The position numbers and the translations under genes were made by a program. A stretch of 64,000 nucleotides of DNA from Lewinellaceae bacterium. Lineage in GTDB: Bacteria; Bacteroidota; Bacteroidia; Chitinophagales; Saprospiraceae. Positions within the stretch are counted from its first letter, which is position 1. Each line of letters starts with the position of its first letter. Where the stretch lies: NCBI GenBank assembly GCA_020636135.1, contig JACJYK010000001.1:3520501-3584500 (forward strand), in the 5' to 3' direction. Below are positions 1 to 8,323 of the stretch, one piece after another. The notes beneath the pieces were generated by a model, which worked only from the letters and a program-made list of their open reading frames with translations, was not told the DNA's origin and searched no databases.

Positions 1-195
1 CCGGTAAAAAATAAGCCATGTACCGGAACTTCAGTCTGCCCGGGATTGAATCCGGCATCTTTCCTTCTGCCTCTTCCTCCAGCCTTCGGACTAAGTTAAG
101 AAATACCATTGACCTGAATGATCGACTTGCAAGGCAGAATTCCATTGACTGATACCAAAATTCGTTGTAACTTTCATTGGACTTAGTTCCCCAAT
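1..195. other. Left-edge non-coding stretch
   Basis: No convincing coding frame is visible before the first gene. I see no clear promoter or hairpin. It may be the intergenic region following a gene outside the window. Confidence 0.4.
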
Positions 196-1359
196 ATGGG
201 ATTTAATTGGCTTATCGCCTGGCTTAAGACGGTATTACCCATCACACGCTCCAGCATGCTCTGGGTCTTGCTTCTTATTGCCGGGAATGTCATTGCCCAA
301 CAAACATCCGGAGTAAGTAAAATCCAGGGCCGGGTGATCGAAAAGATCGGCTCGAAAGTTCAGGGCGTCTCAGATGCCCAGGTCTTGATCGAAGGTCAGG
401 GCCTGGTCTCTGTTGGTCCTGACGGCTATTTTACCGCCACCGTTCCCACTAAAACCAAATTAAAAATAGAAGTCCTTCCAACGACTTATCAGATCCTCCG
501 TCCCCAGGATGGACAGGTGCCGCCCGAGCGGTTGTCGTACACCATTGAGATCTATGTCCTGTCCGGCACGGTGGATTCTAATCTGCAGGTTAACCTCCGC
601 AAACTGGACGAAGAGATCAACCGGATCACCAAGGAGAAAAAACTATCGGACCGCCAGATCGTACGACTGGAAAAATCATTGCTGGACACGGTTTTGTATT
701 ATCAGGAACAGCGTAAATCCTGGGATGCCAAGTTGGAGCAGACTCAGCAGATGCTGGAAGCTTCCAATCAGGCCAACCGACGTCTGTCCGACTCGCTGCA
801 GTCCTTCTCCCGGCAGATCAATATCCTGCAGGATACGGTCAGCTCTTTGATGAACCGGCTCGCGGAAGCCCTCGAAGCGAAATACGTACGTCAAAAAGAG
901 ATCTACGAAGGCCTTACCCGGGAAATACTGGACTATGAATCCAGGCTCAAGGACCTGCAAAACTGGTTGCCCAAGGTCCAATCCTGTTATAAAAGCAACC
1001 AGGCACTGGCCGCCTTCAACAAGGTATGTGTCGCATACAGCAATGCACGCGACGCACTGTATAATGACCAGCAAAACAACCTGCTGGGCCTGCAACATTA
1101 CTGGGATGATCCCGCCGCTACTGAAAACCTGCAGACATATTATCAACAGGTATTCTCAGGGATCCACGACCCGATCATTCTGGATGAAGTCAACCAGACC
1201 GTCATTCGGAACCTTCAGGAATACAGCACCAAAGGCATCCGAAAAGTCTCGGACACCCGACGCGCTGCTGACGATGCTTACGACCAACTGAAATCGCAAC
1301 TGCCTCAGCTGGAGGCTGCTCAAAACCATCTTTTCGACATTCTGAAACTAGAAATTTAA
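196..1359 (+). CDS. Secreted coiled-coil protein with N-terminal beta domain
   Basis: This 387-residue protein has no family that I recognise with certainty. It starts with a hydrophobic signal-like segment ending near AGNVIAQ (about residues 21-35); a second in-frame ATG at 256 would give a more compact signal peptide. Residues about 40-95 (KIQGRVIEK ... VSDAQVLIEGQG ... GYFTATVPTKTKLKIEV) look like a carboxypeptidase-regulatory-like beta sandwich, as in many Bacteroidetes secreted proteins. Residues about 130-260 are heptad-rich and charged, typical of a long coiled coil, and the C-terminal third is also helical. The next gene, a lipoprotein, begins 4 bp after the stop, so the two are probably co-transcribed and may act together in the envelope. 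The role is unknown. Confidence 0.75.
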   Translation: MGFNWLIAWLKTVLPITRSSMLWVLLLIAGNVIAQQTSGVSKIQGRVIEKIGSKVQGVSDAQVLIEGQGLVSVGPDGYFTATVPTKTKLKIEVLPTTYQILRPQDGQVPPERLSYTIEIYVLSGTVDSNLQVNLRKLDEEINRITKEKKLSDRQIVRLEKSLLDTVLYYQEQRKSWDAKLEQTQQMLEASNQANRRLSDSLQSFSRQINILQDTVSSLMNRLAEALEAKYVRQKEIYEGLTREILDYESRLKDLQNWLPKVQSCYKSNQALAAFNKVCVAYSNARDALYNDQQNNLLGLQHYWDDPAATENLQTYYQQVFSGIHDPIILDEVNQTVIRNLQEYSTKGIRKVSDTRRAADDAYDQLKSQLPQLEAAQNHLFDILKLEI

Positions 1360-1363
1360 CGCT

Positions 1364-2248
1364 ATGAGAAAGCAAAACTTCAACCTACTGATCGGTATGG
1401 CAATGGGAATTTATCTGGTTGGGCTTCTCAGCAGCTGTAACCCACAGTGCGATTCCCCATTTACAGTCGTAGTTAAGAGCCCGGTCAACGCGATGGGCAG
1501 TGAGATCCTGCTTCAGGCCAGCAATCCCCTCTTTACAGATCAGTTAAGGTCACGGGCGGTCTATGTGAACAATCAGCCGTTATCCTCGGACCAGGTTCAG
1601 TTTGTGGAAGGGCTGGGCCTGATCGTACGAATGCCCGATAATCTGAACGGTAATGTTAACCTGGAAGTAGAAGATTACGATTGCGGACCGTTAGGGGTAC
1701 AGGTCGCCATGGAGGATCCCAGCTTTTTCATCAACAACCCCAATTACATCCTGCCCTCCCCTCCTGATATTGTCATTCCGGTAACACCACCTTCGTTTCC
1801 GCCGGACATCACCAATGCCTGGATCAGCCCACAGAATCCCGACTATTGCCTGTGGTTTGGGCCTTATCAGGAATATCCGCTGATCAAAGGCGGCAAGCTG
1901 ATCCTGACAGATACCACCCGTCTGGTCGCTTCCGGCAGTTTTGAACTGAGTACCTGTGGCAATACCAGTGCATATTATTTCAACAATCCGTTTTTCGGGA
2001 TCATTGATACGGTTAATAATTACATTGAGCTGACCATCGACCGGTCAGCAAAGAAGGACCTGACCACGCTCAAAGTAGAACATTTTACCGGCCAATTTAT
2101 TGATATTGGCGAGACGGCTTATGCCATGGAGCCAACGCCTGAGACCGCCTGCAGCTCCAACCCGAAGCTGGAGAAAAAAGTAAACATGATGTGGCTGCTT
2201 TCACGGGAGACCGGAAGGCTGACCGTAATTTTCAAGCTGGCTTTGTAA
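1364..2248 (+). CDS. Hypothetical lipoprotein with IPT/TIG-like N-terminus
   Basis: The 294-residue product has a lipoprotein signal peptide with lipobox LLSSC and Cys25 as the predicted lipidation site. The region after it (about residues 33-105) alternates short beta-type segments with glycines, somewhat like an IPT/TIG immunoglobulin-like fold; this is a weak structural guess. A proline-rich linker near residues 125-150 separates it from a C-terminal domain of about 140 residues with several cysteines. It lies 4 bp downstream of the secreted coiled-coil gene on the same strand, so an operon is likely. I cannot assign a function. Confidence 0.7.
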   Translation: MRKQNFNLLIGMAMGIYLVGLLSSCNPQCDSPFTVVVKSPVNAMGSEILLQASNPLFTDQLRSRAVYVNNQPLSSDQVQFVEGLGLIVRMPDNLNGNVNLEVEDYDCGPLGVQVAMEDPSFFINNPNYILPSPPDIVIPVTPPSFPPDITNAWISPQNPDYCLWFGPYQEYPLIKGGKLILTDTTRLVASGSFELSTCGNTSAYYFNNPFFGIIDTVNNYIELTIDRSAKKDLTTLKVEHFTGQFIDIGETAYAMEPTPETACSSNPKLEKKVNMMWLLSRETGRLTVIFKLAL

Positions 2249-2325
2249 CGAAGTGGTTTTACCGCAACGATCACTTAAATCATATTAACTCCCGAGGCCG
2301 GCAGGACCTACCCACGTACCTGAAT

Positions 2326-2973
2326 TTATGCCGGCAAGCGCGCTCCGGCAATGATCAGCCAGAGCAACCACAGAACTTCACCCATGGTCAGCGTTTCTGC
2401 TATCGTGCTCAGCCATGGAATTTGGAATCCAAGTGTATCCAGGAAAAAACCCAGGACATAACCAACGCCCCCTGCAATGGCAAACCAGCCGATGATTCTG
2501 GGAAAATAACCTGAATGGATGATCAGATAGCCCAGCGGGAATAGCCATAAACCCCAGAACAGCATCACGATCTGCAGACCGTTACCATGCAGGTCCCGCA
2601 ACAATTGGAGCTGGGTCAAGGTGTCTGTGGAATGGAGCATCGACAGGGAGAACAATTCATTGAGCATAGCCATCGGCACACTTACCAGCGCCAGGATAAG
2701 CATGAGCTGGGCTGCCTGTTTGTTCGTATCCCGGAAGAACCGGAACAGATACCAGGCGGTGAGAATAAATATCAACTGGGTGATCAGGCTTCCCAGAATG
2801 CCAAGCCGGAAAAAGCTTTCCATGGACTGGATCCTTACTGCCGTTTCTGCAATATCCCCGTTCACAAATACCTGTGAAGGAACATAAATAAGGCTGAACA
2901 TGCCGACCAGGGCCCAGACCGGGTAAAGGATACGTAATGTTGTAGTCAACGGTCGTAAAGAAGTTGCTTGCAT
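2326..2973 (-). CDS. DUF4386-type integral membrane protein
   Basis: A 215-residue protein with about six hydrophobic segments, beginning with an ATG at 2973. The order of segments and the central stretch ending in MAMLNELFSL are typical of the DUF4386 family, which is widespread in Bacteroidetes and has no established biochemical role. It is a single-gene unit, convergent with the lipoprotein gene to its left. The family call rests on recognition of the overall pattern rather than on catalytic residues. Confidence 0.75.
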   Translation of the reverse strand: MQATSLRPLTTTLRILYPVWALVGMFSLIYVPSQVFVNGDIAETAVRIQSMESFFRLGILGSLITQLIFILTAWYLFRFFRDTNKQAAQLMLILALVSVPMAMLNELFSLSMLHSTDTLTQLQLLRDLHGNGLQIVMLFWGLWLFPLGYLIIHSGYFPRIIGWFAIAGGVGYVLGFFLDTLGFQIPWLSTIAETLTMGEVLWLLWLIIAGARLPA

Positions 2974-3270
2974 AATGATTGATTAGACTATAAAGCTATA
3001 ATAGGTCATTCTTAAAGTTCTCTAAATATCTATCCGAATAGCAGGTAGAATTTCATCTCAACTAAAGCACTATAATGTCAAGCCCTGAAGGTATTTTATC
3101 CTTCGCGCAGCACCAAATTCAGTTGCCGGAAAGGGATGATACCTAGACCAGGCAATGAATTTCCCCGACATACTAAACTGAGGGAGTCCACCAGAATGCA
3201 GTGGATAGGTCATGGCAAATCAATTCGCTGACCGTGAAAATTAATTAAATTGAGACTTCAAGACTTCGGA
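2974..3270. other. Intergenic region without recognised features
   Basis: About 300 bp between two divergently transcribed genes. It probably holds promoters for both, but I found no clear TTTG/TAnnTTTG pair, hairpin or small gene. Confidence 0.4.
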
Positions 3271-4044
3271 ATGAAAAAAATATTCGGGAGGATACGGTTA
3301 TCCATGATTAACCAAAGTAAATTCGGTAAATATATTGGCTACGCCTTTGGTGAAATCATTCTGGTAGTCATCGGGATCTTAATCGCGCTTCAAATCAATA
3401 ATTGGAATGAAAACCGCAAGTCGAAACACGAGCTGGATCGCATTTATCTTTCAATCATTGACGAGATCGACAACGATGTTCAGATCCTGAATGAATATTT
3501 GCCCATCTTTGAATGGAAGGTAAATACCCAGACCCGGATTTTAAGTGGAGCCTATTCGGCAGAAGATTGGATAACCAATGATTCCTTGTACCGGTCCTTT
3601 TCTTCCTATCCGGATTTTGCCATCAGCCAGGAAAAATCCAATCTCCTAAAAACCAAAGTTGCCCTTGATGATGAGACCAGAGCTCTCAATAACCGGATTG
3701 CCGACTTCTATAATAAGTACACCGTTGATATTGACATTAAGACCAGGGAAGCGTTTACCAGCTTTCATCGCAATTATGCTTACTGGGAGGAACATGAGGA
3801 ATGGTTTTTTGAGGCATTCTGGCAGGAAAAATTTGACAAATTGAGTCTTTATGCCACCCGGAGCCCGATATTTAAAAACAAAATAGGATTTTTCAATGCT
3901 TTGCTGCGTCGCCTTTACCTGGCACTGGACAGCTACCGGAAAGATGCCATATCCTTACAAAAAGAGATTGAATCGTATTTAATTATCCACCGGGATATGG
4001 AAAACCCGTCAACTTACTACACGAATCAAAATGAAGCTAAATAA
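3271..4044 (+). CDS. DUF6090-like single-pass membrane protein
   Basis: I place the start at the ATG at 3271; an upstream in-frame TTG at 3250 is possible but adds only seven residues. The 257-residue product has a basic N-terminus followed by one strong transmembrane segment (about residues 17-42, GYAFGEIILVVIGILIALQINNW) and then a long hydrophilic, mostly helical domain. The motif IGILIALQINNWNE directly after the membrane segment is characteristic of a Bacteroidetes family annotated as DUF6090. Its function is unknown. The 3' end overlaps, in another frame, a short remnant that resembles the start of the glycosidase-like gene at 4735. Confidence 0.75.
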   Translation: MKKIFGRIRLSMINQSKFGKYIGYAFGEIILVVIGILIALQINNWNENRKSKHELDRIYLSIIDEIDNDVQILNEYLPIFEWKVNTQTRILSGAYSAEDWITNDSLYRSFSSYPDFAISQEKSNLLKTKVALDDETRALNNRIADFYNKYTVDIDIKTREAFTSFHRNYAYWEEHEEWFFEAFWQEKFDKLSLYATRSPIFKNKIGFFNALLRRLYLALDSYRKDAISLQKEIESYLIIHRDMENPSTYYTNQNEAK

Positions 4045-4078
4045 TAAATGGTTCGCAGGTAGCATGGTATTATTCTGA
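4031..4078 (+). pseudogene. 15-codon remnant resembling the start of the 4735 gene
   Basis: An ATG at 4031 opens a 15-residue frame, MKLNNKWFAGSMVLF, ending at a TGA. It matches the start of the downstream glycosidase-like protein (MNMKNKWFCSGMLLLYF) at NKWF, G and M and in the following hydrophobic run. The DNA also shares AATAAATGGTTC. The frame starts inside the last codons of the DUF6090-like gene. It looks like a truncated copy of a signal-peptide coding end, left by duplication or by insertion of the DUF998-like segment. Chance resemblance cannot be excluded for so short a match. Confidence 0.4.
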
Positions 4079-4135
4079 AAATAGAACCAGTGCACCCACC
4101 AACAAACAGATTAATCTATAAAAAACACTCCACCA

Positions 4136-4714
4136 TTGAAAAAATCCAGTACAGGAAAACCGATTTATCTGCTTGCCGCATATCTGATCCTGCTGGCGGG
4201 AATCTTCATCCTGCCGGATTACAGTGCGCCTGGATATTCCATAATACGCCATACCACCAGTGAATTAGGTGCACAACAAACGCCGAATGCCTGGGTCATG
4301 AATATGACATTCATCCTGCTTGGTTTGGGCAGCCTGATCACCGGATGGGCAGCTCTAAGAAAATTTTGGTTCCACCGGATCGCGCTGTTCCTATTCAGTC
4401 TGAGCCTGATCCTCGTAGCCATCTTTCACCATATGCCCATTGATCCGGCGTTAACCTACAGTGTACGGGAAGATGACCTGCATTCCATATTCGCATCGCT
4501 TACCGGATTTTCCTTCATTGCACTGGCTTTTTCAACCGGCCTTGTCCTTTCCAAACCAGGTGCCCGCTGGTGGGCGTTCTCCATCGCCATGATGGCCGGT
4601 GTATTATCGGCACTGATCTTTTATATGCCTCAATATATGGGCCTCTGGCAACGAATTCTTTTTATCCTTTCGTTTGGCTGGATGGTCGTGGTCTATTGGA
4701 AAAGAATTGATTAA
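4136..4714 (+). CDS. DUF998-like membrane protein
   Basis: A 192-residue polytopic membrane protein with about five or six hydrophobic segments. The start is a TTG; no earlier ATG fits, and the product then begins with a basic N-terminus before the first membrane segment. The pattern PGYSIIRHTTSELGAQQTPNAW after the first helix, with later HHMPIDP, matches the DUF998 family of eukaryote- and bacteria-wide membrane proteins of unknown role. It is 20 bp upstream of the glycosidase-like gene on the same strand and may be co-transcribed with it. Confidence 0.75.
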   Translation: MKKSSTGKPIYLLAAYLILLAGIFILPDYSAPGYSIIRHTTSELGAQQTPNAWVMNMTFILLGLGSLITGWAALRKFWFHRIALFLFSLSLILVAIFHHMPIDPALTYSVREDDLHSIFASLTGFSFIALAFSTGLVLSKPGARWWAFSIAMMAGVLSALIFYMPQYMGLWQRILFILSFGWMVVVYWKRID

Positions 4715-4734
4715 TCAACAAGGAAATTGAAAAT

Positions 4735-7239
4735 ATGAACATGAAAAATAAATGGTTCTGCAGTGGTATGCTCCTGTTGTATTTTTTTCCCCTGAGCAGC
4801 GGGAATATTCTGATCGATCATCAAATTGAAACCAAATCAATATCATTCGGAAACTCCACATTACAGCTCACCCTTGAATATGGGCAACAATGCGTTATCT
4901 CCCAAATGATCCTGAATGGTCAGCAAGTTCTATCCGGCACCGCAGGCATTTATTCTGAGGTCCGCACGACCACGGACACCTATTCTTCCCGACAACTGGC
5001 TCGCGACCCCATCGTAAAATCGGGCGACCATGAAATCATTATTCGCAACATAAATTACGGTCGTGGAAAAGAATTGATTCAGGAAAACTGGCATTTCACT
5101 TTATCCGATACGGCCATCCAATTCGAAATTGAACGAAACATTTCGCAGACCATGCAGGTAGAAGAGGCCGCCTTTCCGGCATTTCATTTTGATCGCATCG
5201 ATACCTGGGACGGAGCCTTCCTCAGCTACGGGGGGCTGGCCTGGTTCTACCTGTTTAATCAAAAATTATGCACCTACGGTGTTCACTCCAACAGTTCCAT
5301 TTTCTGGAACAGCAAAAGCGGCAACGGGCTGCAGGTTCAGGTGGCCGATCCCGGCAAACAGGTTGCCATGAAATTCAGCCGCTCGGAAACCGATGAACTC
5401 GTTTACCACATCACGGTGTCTGATGAAGAAATGGCATCCCGTTATGAAAAAGAAAAAAGGAGCCGCTTTATCCGGGGCAAGACCGATGTCTGGGATAATT
5501 TTCAGTTGACGAAAGGCAAATCCCGGGAAACCATCACCCTATCCTACCTGAATTATCATGAAAAATACGATCGCGGCACCCTGGCCGGGCTCGATGGTCT
5601 TCAGGTGGGCAACTTGCTCAATACCGTCGCCCGTATCGGTGTCATCGACCGGAAGCTGTTTGGAGGCAACAGCTGGCATACGCCCTACGGACCGATCTGC
5701 CTCCACGAGCAATACATCGCCGAGTTTGCGATCGGGATCAACGACGAGTCCTACATTAAGGGCTACCAGGAATGCCTGGATTTCTACCGCGACCATGCCA
5801 TACAACCGGATGGCCGGGTGATCGCCCGGTGGGCCTACCTGGATGAGGATGCCATCCCCGGCAGCGTGAATCCATGGGGGTTCTACGAAGCACAGTGGGG
5901 CTATCTGATGGACTCTAATTCGGACTTTGTTGCCAATGTGGCACAGGTCTATGATCTGACCGGTGACCTGGACTGGGTGGCCAGGCATAAATCCGGCTGT
6001 GAAAAAGCGCTGGACTACCTCCTGAACAGGGATAACAACGGCAACCACCTCGTCGAAATGATTACCGACTCCCAGACCGAGCGCCGCGGGAGCGATTGGA
6101 TCGATATCATCTGGGCTTCGTATGAAAATGCCTTCGTCAATGCCAAGTTGTATTACGCCCTGACCTTATGGAGCAAAATCGAGGAACAGTTGCAGGACCA
6201 TAGCCAGGCAATGAAATATGGCCGTTATGCTGCTGCGATGAAAAAGAGTTTCAACCTGACCACCGAAGAAGGCGGATTCTGGGATGCTCACAACCGTTGG
6301 TATATTCATTGGCGAGAGCCGGATAACAGCATCCACGGTGATAATCTGGTCGTTCCCGTCAACCTGATGGCCATTGCCTACGGCCTTTGCGATGACACCC
6401 TGCGCAGCCATGCCATCCTGAATAAGATCGAAGAGCAGACCGCGCACGAAAATTTATTTTTCTGGCCGATATGCATCTTCCCTTATGCCTTTGGCGAAGG
6501 CAATGACTGGCAGTTTCCATTTCCCAATTACGAAAATGGTGATCTCTTTTTATCCTGGGGCAGTGTAGGTGTGCAAGCTTACGCCGGGTATCAGCCGGAC
6601 CTGGCCCTGAAATATGTACAAAACGTACTGGATCGTTACGACCAGGATGGACTGGCCTACCAGCGGTACGGACGCGTACATCAGGATGGATTGGGTGATG
6701 ATATTCTGGCCGGAAACAGCCTGGCTTTGGTCGGATTGTACAAATCCTTGTACGGCGTCAACCCACGTTACAATCGGCTCTACCTGAACCCGCACCTTCC
6801 GGATAAATTGTCCGGGACAACGTTGCGTTACCAATTCCGCGGAGAGCCTCTGGAAATACATTTAAACACAGGCCGGTATTCCGTTTCCAATGAACAATTC
6901 AAGGTGACAGCGAACCAGGATTTTGGATTTAATGCTGGTAAAAATGAAATGGTATATTTTACGGGAAATGCTGAGCGACCGTCCATCCGGATAATGACCA
7001 GATCCCATCTTGAACTGGAAATTCAGAACTGGAGTGCCGATGAATACAGCTGGCGGCAATCATCGGATGGCAAGAATCCGGTAGACTATTTACTCCGGGT
7101 GGAGCAATCCAACACCAATTATGTGATTTCGGTCGGAGATGAAGTTATCCACGTCAAGAGTGATGACCTGAATACCGTGAATTTCTCGACACAACCAGAC
7201 GGTCCATTTAAAATGATTCGGGTACGCGCAGCGAAATAA
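4735..7239 (+). CDS. Secreted six-hairpin glycosidase-like protein
   Basis: The 834-residue product has an N-terminal signal peptide (about residues 1-23). Residues about 30-270 look like a beta-sandwich domain, residues about 285-690 like an alpha/alpha toroid of the six-hairpin glycosidase superfamily (as in GH63, GH78 and GH94 proteins), and the C-terminal 130 residues like another beta sandwich. Typical toroid segments are GNSWHTPYGPICLHEQY, the acidic repeat around DLTGDLDW, and GSDWIDIIWASYENAFVNA, where Asp and Glu residues could form the active site. I cannot name a GH family or substrate. Export suggests glycan breakdown in the periplasm or outside the cell. No SusC/SusD pair is nearby, which is unusual for a polysaccharide-utilisation enzyme. 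Confidence 0.65.
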   Translation: MNMKNKWFCSGMLLLYFFPLSSGNILIDHQIETKSISFGNSTLQLTLEYGQQCVISQMILNGQQVLSGTAGIYSEVRTTTDTYSSRQLARDPIVKSGDHEIIIRNINYGRGKELIQENWHFTLSDTAIQFEIERNISQTMQVEEAAFPAFHFDRIDTWDGAFLSYGGLAWFYLFNQKLCTYGVHSNSSIFWNSKSGNGLQVQVADPGKQVAMKFSRSETDELVYHITVSDEEMASRYEKEKRSRFIRGKTDVWDNFQLTKGKSRETITLSYLNYHEKYDRGTLAGLDGLQVGNLLNTVARIGVIDRKLFGGNSWHTPYGPICLHEQYIAEFAIGINDESYIKGYQECLDFYRDHAIQPDGRVIARWAYLDEDAIPGSVNPWGFYEAQWGYLMDSNSDFVANVAQVYDLTGDLDWVARHKSGCEKALDYLLNRDNNGNHLVEMITDSQTERRGSDWIDIIWASYENAFVNAKLYYALTLWSKIEEQLQDHSQAMKYGRYAAAMKKSFNLTTEEGGFWDAHNRWYIHWREPDNSIHGDNLVVPVNLMAIAYGLCDDTLRSHAILNKIEEQTAHENLFFWPICIFPYAFGEGNDWQFPFPNYENGDLFLSWGSVGVQAYAGYQPDLALKYVQNVLDRYDQDGLAYQRYGRVHQDGLGDDILAGNSLALVGLYKSLYGVNPRYNRLYLNPHLPDKLSGTTLRYQFRGEPLEIHLNTGRYSVSNEQFKVTANQDFGFNAGKNEMVYFTGNAERPSIRIMTRSHLELEIQNWSADEYSWRQSSDGKNPVDYLLRVEQSNTNYVISVGDEVIHVKSDDLNTVNFSTQPDGPFKMIRVRAAK

Positions 7240-7336
7240 ACACCAAACTCTAACTGACCGTTAAAAGTCCTTTTCGGAAATCAGTGGATGACATCAACAA
7301 AACAGAAGATTAGACCTGATCACTGATACTGTACGG

Positions 7337-8293
7337 TCACTGATTCAACAACACTCTTAACCCCAGGTTTATACTTGCATAGCTGTTCGGTACCACCTCC
7401 ACGAATGGGCTACCGATATCGTAGCGAAAAGGATACAGGTACACCAGGGACATGCTATAGGCAAAACGTGGTTGCCACTGCAGGCCTACCCCGCCAAAAA
7501 TGATCTGGCTGACATTGGAATAATTGCCCCGCTTCTGGCTCTGATTGCTCCAGACATAGCTTACCCCAGGAAACAGATACCAGGATCCACCCAGCCTTTG
7601 CACCAGGTAAAAAGATCCTGCGCCCTGATAATTGACCCGCTCGGTCGAATATTGATAGAGGCCCTGGGCCTGGACAAAGTAGTAGGAACCTTCGCCGATC
7701 TTCCGGAAAAAAGTTGACAACAGGTCCGCCGTACTCAGGTCACTGCTTAGGAGGCGCTTTACGGAAGGCGCTAGGTTGCCGACCGGAAAAGAATAACCGG
7801 CCTGGATGGTCCATTCTGGCAATGAGGCCAACGGTGTCATGCGCACCCGAAACCCCAGCGAAGCCAGACCCCGGTAAGTATACCCCGTCTCCGGGTGACC
7901 CTCGCTGAATACCCGTAACGGTGAGCTGCGCGCATCGTCGTCATCGCGGTAATGATTGTACGATGCCTCCACACCGAGATCCCACCGCTGGGAAGCGGAA
8001 AAGCCATAGATCGCCCGCAATTTCTGCTGGAAAAAAGTAGTGCGGCGACGGTTGGCGATGCGGCTGTAGTTATCCTGTGTAAATTCGTTGAATGCCAGCC
8101 AGTAGGACGTTAATCCGTTGGTAAACTGGACCTCCAACTGGTCCTTAGGCAGGATGTAGGTGGAAGCTCCGCCAATAAACAGCTGAGCTGTGGTATCCAG
8201 AAATCCGAGCGACTGCCCGGAAGATGAGGTGCCAATAAATCCGACCACAACCATGGGTAAAATAGTACGAAGGAGATGTAATCGCTTGATCAT
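7337..8293 (-). CDS. Outer-membrane beta-barrel-like protein
   Basis: I choose the ATG at 8293, which gives a 318-residue protein beginning with a clean signal peptide (cleavage near SSSGQS, about residue 27). An upstream TTG at 8323 abuts the stop of the TIR gene and is less likely. The mature part has many alternating polar/aromatic strands (for example QKLRAIYGFSASQRWDLGVE and SYYFVQAQGLYQYSTERVNY) and ends in NLGLRVLLNQ, consistent with a transporter-like outer-membrane barrel. No enzymatic motif is visible. It follows the TIR gene by 30 bp on the same strand, so a two-gene operon is likely. Confidence 0.65.
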   Translation of the reverse strand: MIKRLHLLRTILPMVVVGFIGTSSSGQSLGFLDTTAQLFIGGASTYILPKDQLEVQFTNGLTSYWLAFNEFTQDNYSRIANRRRTTFFQQKLRAIYGFSASQRWDLGVEASYNHYRDDDDARSSPLRVFSEGHPETGYTYRGLASLGFRVRMTPLASLPEWTIQAGYSFPVGNLAPSVKRLLSSDLSTADLLSTFFRKIGEGSYYFVQAQGLYQYSTERVNYQGAGSFYLVQRLGGSWYLFPGVSYVWSNQSQKRGNYSNVSQIIFGGVGLQWQPRFAYSMSLVYLYPFRYDIGSPFVEVVPNSYASINLGLRVLLNQ

Positions 8294-8323
8294 AGACAGC
8301 TGATGTACGTGTAATTTACGCAA

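Noticed and set aside
8294..8323. TTG start of the outer-membrane barrel gene abutting the TIR stop codon
   Set aside because: The ATG at 8293 begins a clean signal peptide, while the upstream extension adds a polar leader.
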